From Bacteroidales bacterium UBA4116 (GTDB lineage: Bacteria > Bacteroidota > Bacteroidia > Bacteroidales > Tannerellaceae): a stretch of DNA of 64,000 nt. Both the position numbers and the translations under genes were made by a program. The notes beneath the pieces are model-generated. The model worked only from the letters and a program-made list of their open reading frames with translations. It was not told where the DNA came from and made no database searches. The DNA is taken from the NCBI GenBank assembly GCA_002381645.1, contig DFXE01000011.1:124001-188000 (forward strand). The letters run 5' to 3'. Positions 17,514 to 26,953 of this stretch are shown one piece after another (the stretch's first letter is position 1; every line of letters begins with the position of its first letter).

Positions 17514-19775
17514 ATGAAATCATTTTTGAAAAACATTATTCTCATATCTTTAGCGCTTTTCAGTTGTGTGTATTCTTTAGAGGCGCAGCAGAAGCTGCCG
17601 GTCGACTATGTAAACCCATATATGGGTAACATCAGTCATTTATTGGTTCCAACTTACCCCACCATTCATCTGCCTAACAGTATGCTCCGGGTTTATCCCG
17701 AGCGTGCAGATTATACAGGCGATGTAATCCGTGGCTTGCCCCTTATTGTGACAAGCCACCGGGGAAGTTCGGCCTTTAACCTGAGCCCCTATCAGGGAGA
17801 GGAATCGGGAATTAAGCCTGTCATACCTTTTAGTTATGACAATGAAAAACTGAAACCTTATTATTATCAGGTGTTTCTGGATGATCAGCTTACCCATGTC
17901 AATTATGCGCCATCTCACCAATCGGCCATTTACGAGATTGAGTTCACGCAGAAGGATAAACCTGTTTACCTGATCCTGAACTCAAGGAACGGGCAGATGA
18001 AAGTTGACGGAAATGTAGTGAAAGGTTACCAGCAACTGGAAAATAATACCCGTGTTTACCTTTATCTTGAAACCGGGCAAAAACCTGTAAAGACAGGTGT
18101 ATGGAAAGAAAATGCTTTGCAAACATCGCAGTCTGAATCGCAGGGAAAAAATGCGTGCGTAGTATTATATTATGGCGACGGTCCTCAAACCTTGAATCTC
18201 AGGTACGGTATATCCTTTATCAGTGAAGAACAGGCAAAAAATAACCTGAATCGTGAAATAAACGATTATAATGTGGAAAAACTGGCGCAGAAAGGACGTG
18301 ATATCTGGAATGATGCTTTAAGCAAGATCGAGATCGCCGGAGGCGAAGAAAACAATAAAACTATTTTTTATACATCTTTATACCGTTGTTATGAGCGCCC
18401 GGTCTGTATCAGTGAAGGAGGACGTTATTTCAGCGCTTTCGACGGAAAAGTGCATAACGACCCGGGAGAACCTTTTTATACCGACGACTGGATATGGGAT
18501 ACCTACCGTGCTACCCATCCTTTACGGGTGTTGATCGATGTAGAAAAAGAAGTGGATATTATAAACTCTTACCTGTTAATGGCAGAGCAGATGGGTAATT
18601 ACTGGATGCCTACTTTTCCTGAAATTACCGGAGATTCGAGAAGAATGAACTCAAATCATGCTGTGGCTACCGTAGCCGACGCCTATGTAAAAGGAATACG
18701 CGGATTCGATCTGGAGAAGGCTTATATGATTTGTAAAAAAGGAATCGAGGAAAAAACACTTATCCCCTGGTCGGGAGCGCCGGCCGGTTGGATAGACGAT
18801 TTTTATAAAAAGAACGGATATATTCCTGCTTTACAACCTGGCGAAGAAGAAACTGTTCCGAATGTAAGTCCTTTTGAAAAGCGACAGCCCATTGCCGTAA
18901 CATTGGGAACTGCATACGATCAATGGTGTCTTGCCCAGATTGCCGGAGCGTTAGGGAAAACCGACGAGCAAAAGCATTATATGAAATGTGCTTTAAATTA
19001 CAGGAATGTGTATAATCCGGAAACAGGTTTTTTCCATCCTAAAGACAAAGACGGTAAGTTTATCGAACCGCTTGATTACAGTTTCGACGGAGGCCCCGGA
19101 GCCCGTCAGTACTATGGTGAAAACAACGGTTGGATCTATCGCTGGGATGTGCCGCATAATGTGAGTGACCTGATACAGTTAATGGGCGGACGCGAATCGT
19201 TTATAAAAAATCTCGACGGTATGTTTGTACAACCGCTCGGTAGAAGCAAATACGAGTTTTATGCAATGATACCGGACCATACCGGAAATGTCGGGCAGTT
19301 TTCGATGGCAAACGAACCATGCCTTCATATACCGTATTTATATAATTATGCAGGGCAACCTTGGAAAACACAAAAACGTGTACATACCTTGCTTAATCAA
19401 TGGTTCCGTAATGACTTGATGGGGCTTCCCGGTGATGAAGACGGCGGTGGAATGACGGCTTTTGTCGTATTTTCGCAAATGGGATTCTATCCCGTTACCC
19501 CGGGTTTTGCAGCCTACAATATTGGTACGCCTTTCTTCCCGCACATTAAAATGAAAATGAGTAACGGCAAGGTCTTTGAAATAGAGGCTAAAAACCATTC
19601 TGCAGAAAATAAATATATCCAGTCGGCAACATTGAATGGAAAGACATGGAATAAGCCGTGGTTCACTCATTCCGATATTGAAAACGGCGCGAAATTGATT
19701 TTAGTTATGGGAAATAAGGCTAATAAATCATGGGGCGCAGACGTGAATGACGCACCGCCCTCAGCCGGTAAATGA
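17514..19775 (+). CDS. GH92 family glycosidase (alpha-1,2-mannosidase-like)
   Basis: Exported glycoside hydrolase of 753 residues. A signal peptide (to about LEAQQ) is followed by the GH92 N-terminal beta-sandwich starting VDYVNPYMGN and a catalytic (alpha/alpha)6 barrel. Family landmarks are WIWDTYRATHPL near 325, MPDHTGNVGQFSMANEPCLHIPYLYN in pieces near 585-610, and GLPGDEDGGGMTAF followed by GFYPVTPG near 640-660, the acid/base and calcium-site regions. GH92 enzymes are calcium-dependent exo-alpha-mannosidases acting on N-glycans and related mannans. The gene is divergent from the SARP-like sensor and 135 bp upstream of a Gfo/Idh/MocA gene, suggesting a small glycan-use locus. There is no SusC/SusD pair beside it. 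Confidence 0.92.
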   Translation: MKSFLKNIILISLALFSCVYSLEAQQKLPVDYVNPYMGNISHLLVPTYPTIHLPNSMLRVYPERADYTGDVIRGLPLIVTSHRGSSAFNLSPYQGEESGIKPVIPFSYDNEKLKPYYYQVFLDDQLTHVNYAPSHQSAIYEIEFTQKDKPVYLILNSRNGQMKVDGNVVKGYQQLENNTRVYLYLETGQKPVKTGVWKENALQTSQSESQGKNACVVLYYGDGPQTLNLRYGISFISEEQAKNNLNREINDYNVEKLAQKGRDIWNDALSKIEIAGGEENNKTIFYTSLYRCYERPVCISEGGRYFSAFDGKVHNDPGEPFYTDDWIWDTYRATHPLRVLIDVEKEVDIINSYLLMAEQMGNYWMPTFPEITGDSRRMNSNHAVATVADAYVKGIRGFDLEKAYMICKKGIEEKTLIPWSGAPAGWIDDFYKKNGYIPALQPGEEETVPNVSPFEKRQPIAVTLGTAYDQWCLAQIAGALGKTDEQKHYMKCALNYRNVYNPETGFFHPKDKDGKFIEPLDYSFDGGPGARQYYGENNGWIYRWDVPHNVSDLIQLMGGRESFIKNLDGMFVQPLGRSKYEFYAMIPDHTGNVGQFSMANEPCLHIPYLYNYAGQPWKTQKRVHTLLNQWFRNDLMGLPGDEDGGGMTAFVVFSQMGFYPVTPGFAAYNIGTPFFPHIKMKMSNGKVFEIEAKNHSAENKYIQSATLNGKTWNKPWFTHSDIENGAKLILVMGNKANKSWGADVNDAPPSAGK

Positions 19776-19797
19776 CGACTATTCTCCTTTTGAGGAT

Positions 19798-19863
19798 TGC
19801 GCCGGCATATCTTTAGCATAAGGCCGGTTTCCGGATCTGTAAGAAAAGAATTGGGCCGGCGCA
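19798..19863. repeat. GC-rich inverted repeat between GH92 and Gfo/Idh/MocA genes
   Basis: TGCGCCGGC (19798-19806) and GCCGGCGCA (19855-19863) form a perfect 9-bp stem separated by 48 nt, with a further GGCCGG/CCGG pairing inside. There is no T-run, so it is more likely an RNA processing or attenuation structure than an intrinsic terminator. Confidence 0.5.
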
Positions 19864-19910
19864 TTTCATACCCTTTGTTATACTATTTATTAATTTAATA
19901 CTATGGATGT

Positions 19911-21197
19911 ATGGATCGAAGAAATTTTCTGAAAAAAAGCACACTTACAGCTGCGGCGTTTACCATCCTGCCGCGAAATGTACTGGGAGGAACAAACTTT
20001 ACGGCTCCCAGTGACCAGATCAGTCTCGGTATTATCGGTTGCGGTGCACAGGGCCGGTGGACATTGGCTCCTGAATTTGCCCGCCGTGCAAATTTAGTTG
20101 CGGCCTCGGATTGCGATTCGATACGCTTGCAGGCCATGCAGGAGATCGTTGAAGGCGAGACAACGAAAGAGCGGGGAAAGGCATATAAAGGGTTTAAACA
20201 ATATGCCGATTACCGCGAACTGCTTAACCGTAAGGATATCGACGGGGTGATCATTGCGACGCCCGACCATTGGCATGCTGTCCAAACCATAGAAGCCTGC
20301 CGTGCGGGAAAAGACGTATATGTGGAAAAACCTATGTCGCACAGTATTGAAGAAGGTCGTGCCATGGCCAATGCTGTTGGCAGATACAACCGGGTATTGC
20401 AGGTAGGTAATATGCAGCGCTCATGGCGTAATTTCCGGCATGCCTGCGAACTCGTGAGGAATGGATATATCGGAGACATTAAAGAAATAAAAGTATCCAT
20501 CGGGCCTCCCCCTGTACCTTATGATTTACCTGGTCAACCCGTACCAAAGCATGTCAACTGGGAAAGATGGATCGGGCCGGGCCCGATGAATCCCTACAAT
20601 GAAGAATTATTGCCACCCATCGAAAAACGTTTGTTCCCTAATTGGAGGAATTATAAAGAGTATGGGGGCGGGATGATTACGGACTGGGGAGCACATATGT
20701 TCGACATTGCCCAGTGGGCCATGGGAATGGACGATTCAGGACCGGTAGAGTTTATCCCCGCCGACGGGAAAGACTTTAAAGTGCTCACTATGTTTTATGC
20801 CAATGGTGTTAAGATGACGCATGAACAATTCCGTAAAGACGATGGTAACGCCGTACGTTTTATAGGTGAGAACGGAATAATAGATATCAGCAGGAGTTTC
20901 CTTGATACGATTCCGGGTAAGTTGCAAAATCATGAAATTGGCGAAACGGAAATACGGCTCTACAGGAGTAATGATCATTATTCCGATTTCCTGAATGCTA
21001 TGAAAACGCGCAAACAACCGTTAAGCACCGTTGAAGTGGGACATCGTACCACATCTTTGTGCCTGATCGTCAATCTCTGTTACGAATTGAACCGTAAATT
21101 AACGTGGAATCCCGAAAAAGAAGAATTTACAGGAGATCAGGAAGCGAATAAACTCCGGGGTAATCCTATACGATCTCCTTATAGCCTGAATATATAA
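19911..21197 (+). CDS. Exported Gfo/Idh/MocA-family oxidoreductase
   Basis: NAD-dependent oxidoreductase of 428 residues with an N-terminal twin-arginine signal (MDRRNFLKKSTLTAAAF). The Rossmann motif is LGIIGCGAQGRW near residue 38, EKPMSHSIEEGRAM near 142 carries the conserved EKP lysine, and GGGMITDWGAHMFDIAQWAMG near 250-270 carries the second-domain histidine/aspartate region. Members act on sugars or, in family GH109, cleave glycosides by an NAD redox mechanism. Its place behind a GH92 gene supports a role in glycan or sugar processing in the periplasm. The substrate is not deducible. Confidence 0.88.
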   Translation: MDRRNFLKKSTLTAAAFTILPRNVLGGTNFTAPSDQISLGIIGCGAQGRWTLAPEFARRANLVAASDCDSIRLQAMQEIVEGETTKERGKAYKGFKQYADYRELLNRKDIDGVIIATPDHWHAVQTIEACRAGKDVYVEKPMSHSIEEGRAMANAVGRYNRVLQVGNMQRSWRNFRHACELVRNGYIGDIKEIKVSIGPPPVPYDLPGQPVPKHVNWERWIGPGPMNPYNEELLPPIEKRLFPNWRNYKEYGGGMITDWGAHMFDIAQWAMGMDDSGPVEFIPADGKDFKVLTMFYANGVKMTHEQFRKDDGNAVRFIGENGIIDISRSFLDTIPGKLQNHEIGETEIRLYRSNDHYSDFLNAMKTRKQPLSTVEVGHRTTSLCLIVNLCYELNRKLTWNPEKEEFTGDQEANKLRGNPIRSPYSLNI

Positions 21198-21230
21198 TCC
21201 TTTATGCAGAGTAATCTGAAGAATCATATG

Positions 21231-21267
21231 GAAAGAGCAGTTAATGATCAAAAAACTGCTCTTTTTC
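21231..21267. terminator. Bidirectional intrinsic terminator
   Basis: GAAAGAGCAGTT and AACTGCTCTTTTTC form an 11-bp stem between the Gfo/Idh/MocA gene and the convergent bactofilin gene. Confidence 0.85.
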
Positions 21268-21275
21268 GTATGCTA

Positions 21276-21755
21276 TTAAATATCGTCGTTTGTTATATCG
21301 GTTCCCAACGTGTAACTTTCAGTCAACGGTGTGCTGCTGACGGCAGATAATGCTTCAGGAGCAGGCAGGTCATCCACTGTATTAATATCCTCATCGCCTT
21401 CTTCATTCAGCAACATATTACAAGTACCTGAGAATTTAGCGCTCGGTTCAACAACCAATGCCTGGGTCGTAATAATACCTTTGATAACAGCAGTAGGTTT
21501 AAGGACTAAAACTTCACTGGTAGTAATACTACCGTAAACCGTACCCAATATCTCAGCATTAACAGAGATGATATCTCCTTCAACCTGAGCTGTCGGACCG
21601 ATCACGATTTTTCCACCACAACTGATAGTTCCTTCGATCCTGCCGTCAAGACGGAAATCACCGTCTGTCGTAACATCTCCTTTGACAGTTGTTCCAAAAG
21701 CTAATGCATTGTGCAAAACACCTGCAGGGGCTTCATCATTATATTTTGTTCCCAT
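21276..21755 (-). CDS. Bactofilin (polymer-forming cytoskeletal protein)
   Basis: Protein of 159 residues. Residues about 20-115 form the bactofilin right-handed beta-helix: FGTTVKGDVTTDGDFRLDGRIEGTISCGGKIVIGPTAQVEGDI, then repeats ending SAKFSGTCNML. Short polar tails lie at both ends, as usual. Bactofilins polymerise without nucleotide and localise cell-wall or envelope functions. The gene is alone on the minus strand, with a shared terminator on its 3' side. Confidence 0.93.
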   Translation of the reverse strand: MGTKYNDEAPAGVLHNALAFGTTVKGDVTTDGDFRLDGRIEGTISCGGKIVIGPTAQVEGDIISVNAEILGTVYGSITTSEVLVLKPTAVIKGIITTQALVVEPSAKFSGTCNMLLNEEGDEDINTVDDLPAPEALSAVSSTPLTESYTLGTDITNDDI

Positions 21756-22112
21756 ACAAAAAGATTAATAGATTAGTATTCAGCAAATATAAGAATATTT
21801 TTATATAACATGGTTTTTTTTATATTTTTACTTTTTAAAAATACGGTAATTGACAAATCATATTGTAGAAAAAATAATCTGTATTAAATTGAAATTTTAA
21901 TACGGATTAAATTGAATATAATTTTATAAACCCTGAATTTATCTAACCTTTGATAAGGTTTTTTTTATATCAGAAAGATGCATCAAATAACTATTATGTA
22001 AATGGTACTTCAACATTTTAGATTAGATAAATAATTTGCATATATACAGAAAAGCTCAAACAATAAGCCATTATCTGTTTAAGCTTTATTTTTATCCTGC
22101 CGCAAAATAATC
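21756..22112. other. AT-rich intergenic region
   Basis: These 357 bp between the bactofilin gene (its upstream side) and the 3' end of the CARF-nuclease gene hold no recognisable gene, only AT-rich sequence including TGATAAGGTTTTTTTTAT-like T-runs that could end transcription. Confidence 0.5.
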
Positions 22113-23231
22113 TCATATTTGTATTTTATCAGATAACCTGTCCAACCATTCAGGAAGTTTTTCCAGATGATTTATCCTGTCGGCAAACAGGGCAGGGGCG
22201 AATAGTGCTATCTGCAGATCCTTGGCCTTTTCACGTAAGCTGCTTTCCACCGGAAAATAACTGGCCAGAATAGCCCGTGATACGTCCCCACCGTAGGTTT
22301 CCCTTACCGCATCCACTTTATACACATCATTCTGGTTCACATATCCGGATTTACATTCGATAAAAATAAGTTTTTGTTCGTTGTTGAGCAGGATATCCAC
22401 CTCGTTCTTAGTTCGTTCACTATTGTTTACCGTATGGAAAACCACACTTTGCCATACTTCCGGTACGTTCTTCTGATTGTTGCTCCATTCACGTACTTTA
22501 GCTGCTACAAGCGTTTCCCACCATCTGCCTTCAAAATACAACGTTGAACCGTTCGGATGGGGAATGTTTAACAATACCTTATAATCGAGCGTAACAAATA
22601 AAGAACCCTCTTCCTGGATATACTTTAATTGATTGGGAAATGTCCGGGTTGCAGGCAAACGATTAAGTTTCCTGTTGGCGTGGGATTCGTAGAATTTCTG
22701 CATACGTTCGTGCTCTTTGGGGTACTCTTCGATGAATCGTTTTATTTTATGGGAAGAGCAGATATCCTCATCACTCAAATCACGTGTATTGGTATATGTT
22801 GATAACTTACTTCCTTTTAACGCCAGTATTTCATGGTTCTCAAGGATTGTATGCATCGGATAGGTTTGAAATGTATCCAGATGGATGATTTCACCCTGCT
22901 GCGTAAGGTAAATGATCTCAGCATTATATTCTTTGGCTACGGAGAAAGCGGCAAATGCCATAATCTTCGTACCCTCAGAAAGATTATAGGTGAATGAACC
23001 TGCAAAGTCACGGTGAATTTCCTTACAGGTAGCAATAATACCTTCTGCCTGGTAAGCTTCGATACAATAAAGTTTATATTTAACCGACCTCGGTATTAAG
23101 GCAAACATAGGCGAGGGAACAAATTTTGTTTCTTTGGTGTACAGTATATGAACGAAATCAGGTCCGAACTCTTTAATGCCGTGGTAAGCCGGCGTTATGT
23201 CTTTTCCAATTAAAATAATCTGATGTTTCAT
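22113..23231 (-). CDS. CARF-domain (DUF1887) PD-(D/E)XK nuclease, Card1/Can2-like
   Basis: Protein of 372 residues with two domains. The N-terminal CARF/DUF1887 Rossmann-like domain starts HQIILIGKDITPAYHG and carries YNLSEGTKIM at 82-91, which matches the N-L-T-G-G-T-K ligand loop of Card1/Can2. The C-terminal restriction-like nuclease domain has Glu239 (EGRWWE), Glu277 and Asp279 (NEVDILL) and Glu292/Lys294 (IECKSG), a complete active site. Relatives are switched on by cyclic tetra-adenylate from Cas10 and nick or cut DNA and RNA. No cas10, cas genes or array are in this window, so the activating signal is unknown. Single gene, minus strand. Confidence 0.88.
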   Translation of the reverse strand: MKHQIILIGKDITPAYHGIKEFGPDFVHILYTKETKFVPSPMFALIPRSVKYKLYCIEAYQAEGIIATCKEIHRDFAGSFTYNLSEGTKIMAFAAFSVAKEYNAEIIYLTQQGEIIHLDTFQTYPMHTILENHEILALKGSKLSTYTNTRDLSDEDICSSHKIKRFIEEYPKEHERMQKFYESHANRKLNRLPATRTFPNQLKYIQEEGSLFVTLDYKVLLNIPHPNGSTLYFEGRWWETLVAAKVREWSNNQKNVPEVWQSVVFHTVNNSERTKNEVDILLNNEQKLIFIECKSGYVNQNDVYKVDAVRETYGGDVSRAILASYFPVESSLREKAKDLQIALFAPALFADRINHLEKLPEWLDRLSDKIQI

Positions 23232-23459
23232 ACGTAATTATTCTATTTTATATTTTGGTCGTATGTAACTCGCATTAATATTATCGCCTTTGACTTTTGT
23301 CGATTTGCTATCGGCGAAACAATTTTAATGGCTCGTTTCATAATGCCGGTAAAGGTAATAAAGTGTTGCAAATAGACAATTTGAAACAAAAAAACAGCTT
23401 AAAATGTTGTTATGTAAATGTTTTTTCATATCAGGGAATAATCCATTACAATTATCGTC

Positions 23460-23942
23460 ATGTTTGAGAATATACATTTGAATACCGTAGCCAATTCAGC
23501 ACTGATTTACATTTTTATAATAGTAGGCATAAGGCTTCTTGGGAAAAAGGAATTAGGACAGCTTTCCGTATCAGACCTGATTTTTATCATGTTGATCAGT
23601 GAGGCAGTAGGAGATGTAATGCGGGCAACCAATGATTCTTTATTAGGCGGCCTCATAGCGGCAGCAACATTGATGCTTCTCAATCATATATTTAAATACC
23701 TCACTTACCGGTCGAAAAAATTTAGTTCTTTTATTGAAGGCCACCCTTCCGTTTTAATACGACATGGCATACTGAACAGGGAAGAGATGAAAAAGAATAA
23801 AATAACTATTGAAGATGTGGAACAGGCGGGTAGGGAACAAGGGTTTGGAGATATAACAAAAATTGCCCTTGCCATATTGGAAGTAGACGGTAAGATCAGT
23901 ATATTAAAGAATGAAAATATAAAGACACAAAGACCGATATAG
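23460..23942 (+). CDS. DUF421/YetF-like membrane protein
   Basis: Protein of 160 residues. Three hydrophobic helices (about 13-32, 41-60, 62-80) contain the family pattern RLLGKKELGQLSVSDLIFIMLISEAVGD, and a C-terminal soluble part has GHPSVLIRHGILNREEMKKNKIT and ALAILEVDGKISILK. DUF421 proteins resemble YetF/YdfS, which affect envelope or spore properties, but no biochemical role is firm. It is 111 nt upstream of the sheath gene on the same strand, with no obvious functional link. Confidence 0.88.
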   Translation: MFENIHLNTVANSALIYIFIIVGIRLLGKKELGQLSVSDLIFIMLISEAVGDVMRATNDSLLGGLIAAATLMLLNHIFKYLTYRSKKFSSFIEGHPSVLIRHGILNREEMKKNKITIEDVEQAGREQGFGDITKIALAILEVDGKISILKNENIKTQRPI

Positions 23943-24053
23943 TGATTAATCGCTTGCTGTCATCCCGATTTAGAAAAATAAATTGAACAATATATAATGC
24001 ATGCTGTTTTATAGATAATAGTCATTAATTTATTCTTTAAAATACTAATTGCC

Positions 24054-25544
24054 ATGAAAACACAAGATGCTTATGTTAATGAGAAAAACACATTTCCTAA
24101 TCCGGTCACCGAAGTATCTACAGGTATACCCGCTTTTGTAGGATATACGGAAAAGGCGCTCAAGGATTCGGAATCATTACTAAACAAGCCATTCAGGATT
24201 ACTTCTGTTGAAGAATTCCGTCATTATTTCGGAGGATCCCATCGTACTCAGTTTGAAATGGAAAAAGCAGGCTGTGTTGGAGATTCAAAAATTTCTTTTA
24301 AGGGAGAATATTATTTATTAACCCGTTTGAACTCATACAACCTCTATTACCATATACTTCAGTTTTATTCTAATGGCGGAGGCCCTTGTTATATTGTATC
24401 TGTAGGAAATTATCAGGATACGTTAGACAGGAAACGAATGCAAACAGGTATCGACGCCTTGCTGAAAGAACAGGAGCCTTCTTTGTTAGTCATACCGGAA
24501 GCTGTCTGCCTGCCCGACGCAAACGAATGTTATGCGTTACAGCGGTATATGTTGCAGCATTGTGGTTACAAAATGAAAAGCCGATTTGCCATATTAGATA
24601 TATATAACGGTTTTAAAGACCGGGAAGATACCAACGGTGATGTTATTGCTCAGTTCAGGGAAGGCATTGGGCATGAATTTCTTGATTTTGGAGCAGCTTA
24701 TTATCCCTGGATCAATTCATTTGTAAATGTGAAGGATGAACTGACTTTTCGAAATCTGACGAAAATTGACGAACTGCAAAAAAATCTTCGGGAAGAAATA
24801 AGTATTACGGGCAAAGCAGATGTAAAAAACAAAGAAAAATATCTTTCATATATTGATAAATTAAGTAGTGATATAGAAGAAAACGACATCATGCCATTTC
24901 ATCATGCATTTAAAACAATAAGCCCGTTTTACAATAGTGTATTAGAAGAAATGAAGAGGCAATTAAAGATATGGCCTGTATCTGCTGCTATAGCAGGAAT
25001 TTATGCAATGGTTGATAATACACGTGGAGTATGGAAAGCTCCGGCGAATGTAGATATTAACGGTGCAGATGAAGTTACAGTTAAGATATCCCAGGAAGCG
25101 TTTGAGGATCTTAATTGTCCTGAAAACGGTAAGTCCGTGAACGCTATACGTTATCTTCCGCAGATGGGGATAGTGGTATGGGGAGCACGAACGTTAGACG
25201 GCAATTCTGTCAACTGGAGATATATCAATGTGCGCCGGACAGTAATCATGTTGGAACAATCCATAAAAAAAGCTGCGCTTGCCTATACCTCCTGTCCGAA
25301 TAATGCCAATACATGGGCGGAAATAAAAAATACAATCAGGGATTTCCTGGATGGCATATGTAAACGGGGCGGTTTAATGGGGCGGGTACCTGAAGATTGT
25401 TACAGTGTGCATGTTGGTCTTGGAGAGACCATGACACCCGAAGATGTGCTGCAAGGGATTATGCGTATTACCGTATTGGTAGCGATAATCCGTCCCGCAG
25501 AGTTTATAGCAATTACTTTCCAGCAGGAAATGCAGAAAAGTTAG
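24054..25544 (+). CDS. Contractile tail sheath-like protein (isolated)
   Basis: Protein of 496 residues that matches phage/eCIS tail sheaths. The N-terminal part has TEVSTGIPAFVGYTEKA, and residues about 55-75 and 150-260 form insertion domains. The conserved C-terminal domain runs from about 385: NWRYINVRRTVIMLEQSIKKAA, then TRDFLDG/IRDFLDGICKRGGLMGRVPEDCY and VAIIRPAEFIAITFQQ, which is the interlocking strand/helix region of sheaths. No tube, baseplate, spike, AAA ATPase or tape-measure gene is adjacent, which is odd because these operons normally stay together. It may be a domesticated remnant, or the partners are elsewhere. Confidence 0.85.
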   Translation: MKTQDAYVNEKNTFPNPVTEVSTGIPAFVGYTEKALKDSESLLNKPFRITSVEEFRHYFGGSHRTQFEMEKAGCVGDSKISFKGEYYLLTRLNSYNLYYHILQFYSNGGGPCYIVSVGNYQDTLDRKRMQTGIDALLKEQEPSLLVIPEAVCLPDANECYALQRYMLQHCGYKMKSRFAILDIYNGFKDREDTNGDVIAQFREGIGHEFLDFGAAYYPWINSFVNVKDELTFRNLTKIDELQKNLREEISITGKADVKNKEKYLSYIDKLSSDIEENDIMPFHHAFKTISPFYNSVLEEMKRQLKIWPVSAAIAGIYAMVDNTRGVWKAPANVDINGADEVTVKISQEAFEDLNCPENGKSVNAIRYLPQMGIVVWGARTLDGNSVNWRYINVRRTVIMLEQSIKKAALAYTSCPNNANTWAEIKNTIRDFLDGICKRGGLMGRVPEDCYSVHVGLGETMTPEDVLQGIMRITVLVAIIRPAEFIAITFQQEMQKS

Positions 25545-26089
25545 CTTGTAGTTTCTATCACTTACTTTTAAATCCTTTAATATAGATGCAATGTCCGAAA
25601 AGTAACCAAGCAGTGTATGACGTTTAACTTAATTTTATTACCATATATTGATCCCTTCTTTAGGTGAAGCGTCTTTTCAGGAAGTATCCGGTTTGGACAC
25701 TCGAAGATGTCCGTCCCTGTAACAGGGATTCGATTTCAAAAATATTTTGAAAGATAATAAATAGTGAATCTCTCTTACTAATTACTTTTTATATTATAAC
25801 TATTTTATAACAATTATGTTAGAGTTAACTGTGAAAATAGAAACGTAGTTCCTGATATATAATAACAACAAATATTTAATAAAAACCTTTTAAATATATA
25901 ACGCTTATTTAATAAATAAAACATCAGAATATATCAAGAATTGTATGAATTTTTTATTGCTGTAGATAAAGTATAAAATAATATTATTATGCTCAATAAC
26001 ATATTAATTAATTAAACATTCTAATGATATTTATTGTTTAATTAATGATTATGCATAATCTTAATAATAATAACTATTAAAAAAGCACC
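25545..26089. other. AT-rich intergenic region
   Basis: No gene is seen in 545 bp after the sheath gene. Two small hairpins, GGACA-N8-TGTCC (25695-25712) and TCCCTGT-A-ACAGGGA (25714-25728), are present, followed by very AT-rich DNA up to the next ATG. Confidence 0.5.
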
Positions 26090-26953
26090 ATGAAAAAGAA
26101 ATTAATTATCTTAAGTCTTATTATTGCTACCATCTTATCAGTAGATGCAAATGCACAATTAACAAATGTAAAAATAATAGATTCATTTGAACATGCCTAT
26201 GTATTCAGGGAACAAGGATTTCTAAATGGTTGGTTAAAAATAAAAGTCGGAGGAATTTCACATCCAAGGATTTCAGGACAAGGAAATAGGGTTGTATTTT
26301 ATGATTCTGAATTTTTCAGGTTTAATGCTATTGAAGTGGAAAGAGTGCTTACCATGTCGGATAGAAATCTGAAAACCAATATTAAACCTCTTGACAAAGG
26401 TCTGAGTACTGTATTATCATTAAAGCCGGTTACTTACAATATAAAAAATGAAATCGAAAGTAAATCGACTGTTGCTCCAAAGACAGATTTCGGATTTATT
26501 GCACAGGACGTAAAAGAAATATTACCGGATGCCGTTCATGAAAGTGAAACCGGAAATCTTTTGATTAATTATGAAGTATTTACTCCTTTATTAGTACAGG
26601 CAATATCAGAATTACAAATGCAGATAGATGAATTACGCTTACAGCTTGAAACCAAATCTGATATTACAACTAATGTTTCAGATATAGTAAATACATCAGT
26701 TTCTTTGTCACAAAATTCTCCGAATCCATTTAATAATTCGACTTCAATATCTTATACCATACCGGATGGAGCAAGTAAAGCGGATATTGTTATTTATAGC
26801 CTGCAAGGCAGTATAGTTAAGAATTATAATATTCCGGATAAAAATGGGATGTTAAATATTCAGGCTGGTGAACTTGGGGCAGGAATATATTTATATTCGT
26901 TGGTTATTGATGGTAAAGTAGTAACAACAAAAAGAATGTTAGTAACCAAATAA
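26090..26953 (+). CDS. Secreted S74 chaperone-domain protein with T9SS sorting domain
   Basis: Protein of 287 residues. A signal peptide (to about ANAQL) and a short unrecognised segment lead to an intramolecular chaperone (peptidase S74, tail-fibre type) from about 88: SDRNLKTNIKPLDKGLSTVLSLKPVTYNIK, FGFIAQDVKEILPDAV, then a trimeric coiled coil LVQAISELQMQIDELRLQLE. The C-terminal 75 residues, starting SLSQNSPNPFNNSTSISYTIP and ending GKVVTTKRMLVTK, are a type A T9SS sorting domain. S74 domains trimerise a preceding fibre and cut themselves off, but here the chaperone sits in the middle and a secretion tail follows. A strong terminator ends the gene. Confidence 0.88.
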   Translation: MKKKLIILSLIIATILSVDANAQLTNVKIIDSFEHAYVFREQGFLNGWLKIKVGGISHPRISGQGNRVVFYDSEFFRFNAIEVERVLTMSDRNLKTNIKPLDKGLSTVLSLKPVTYNIKNEIESKSTVAPKTDFGFIAQDVKEILPDAVHESETGNLLINYEVFTPLLVQAISELQMQIDELRLQLETKSDITTNVSDIVNTSVSLSQNSPNPFNNSTSISYTIPDGASKADIVIYSLQGSIVKNYNIPDKNGMLNIQAGELGAGIYLYSLVIDGKVVTTKRMLVTK

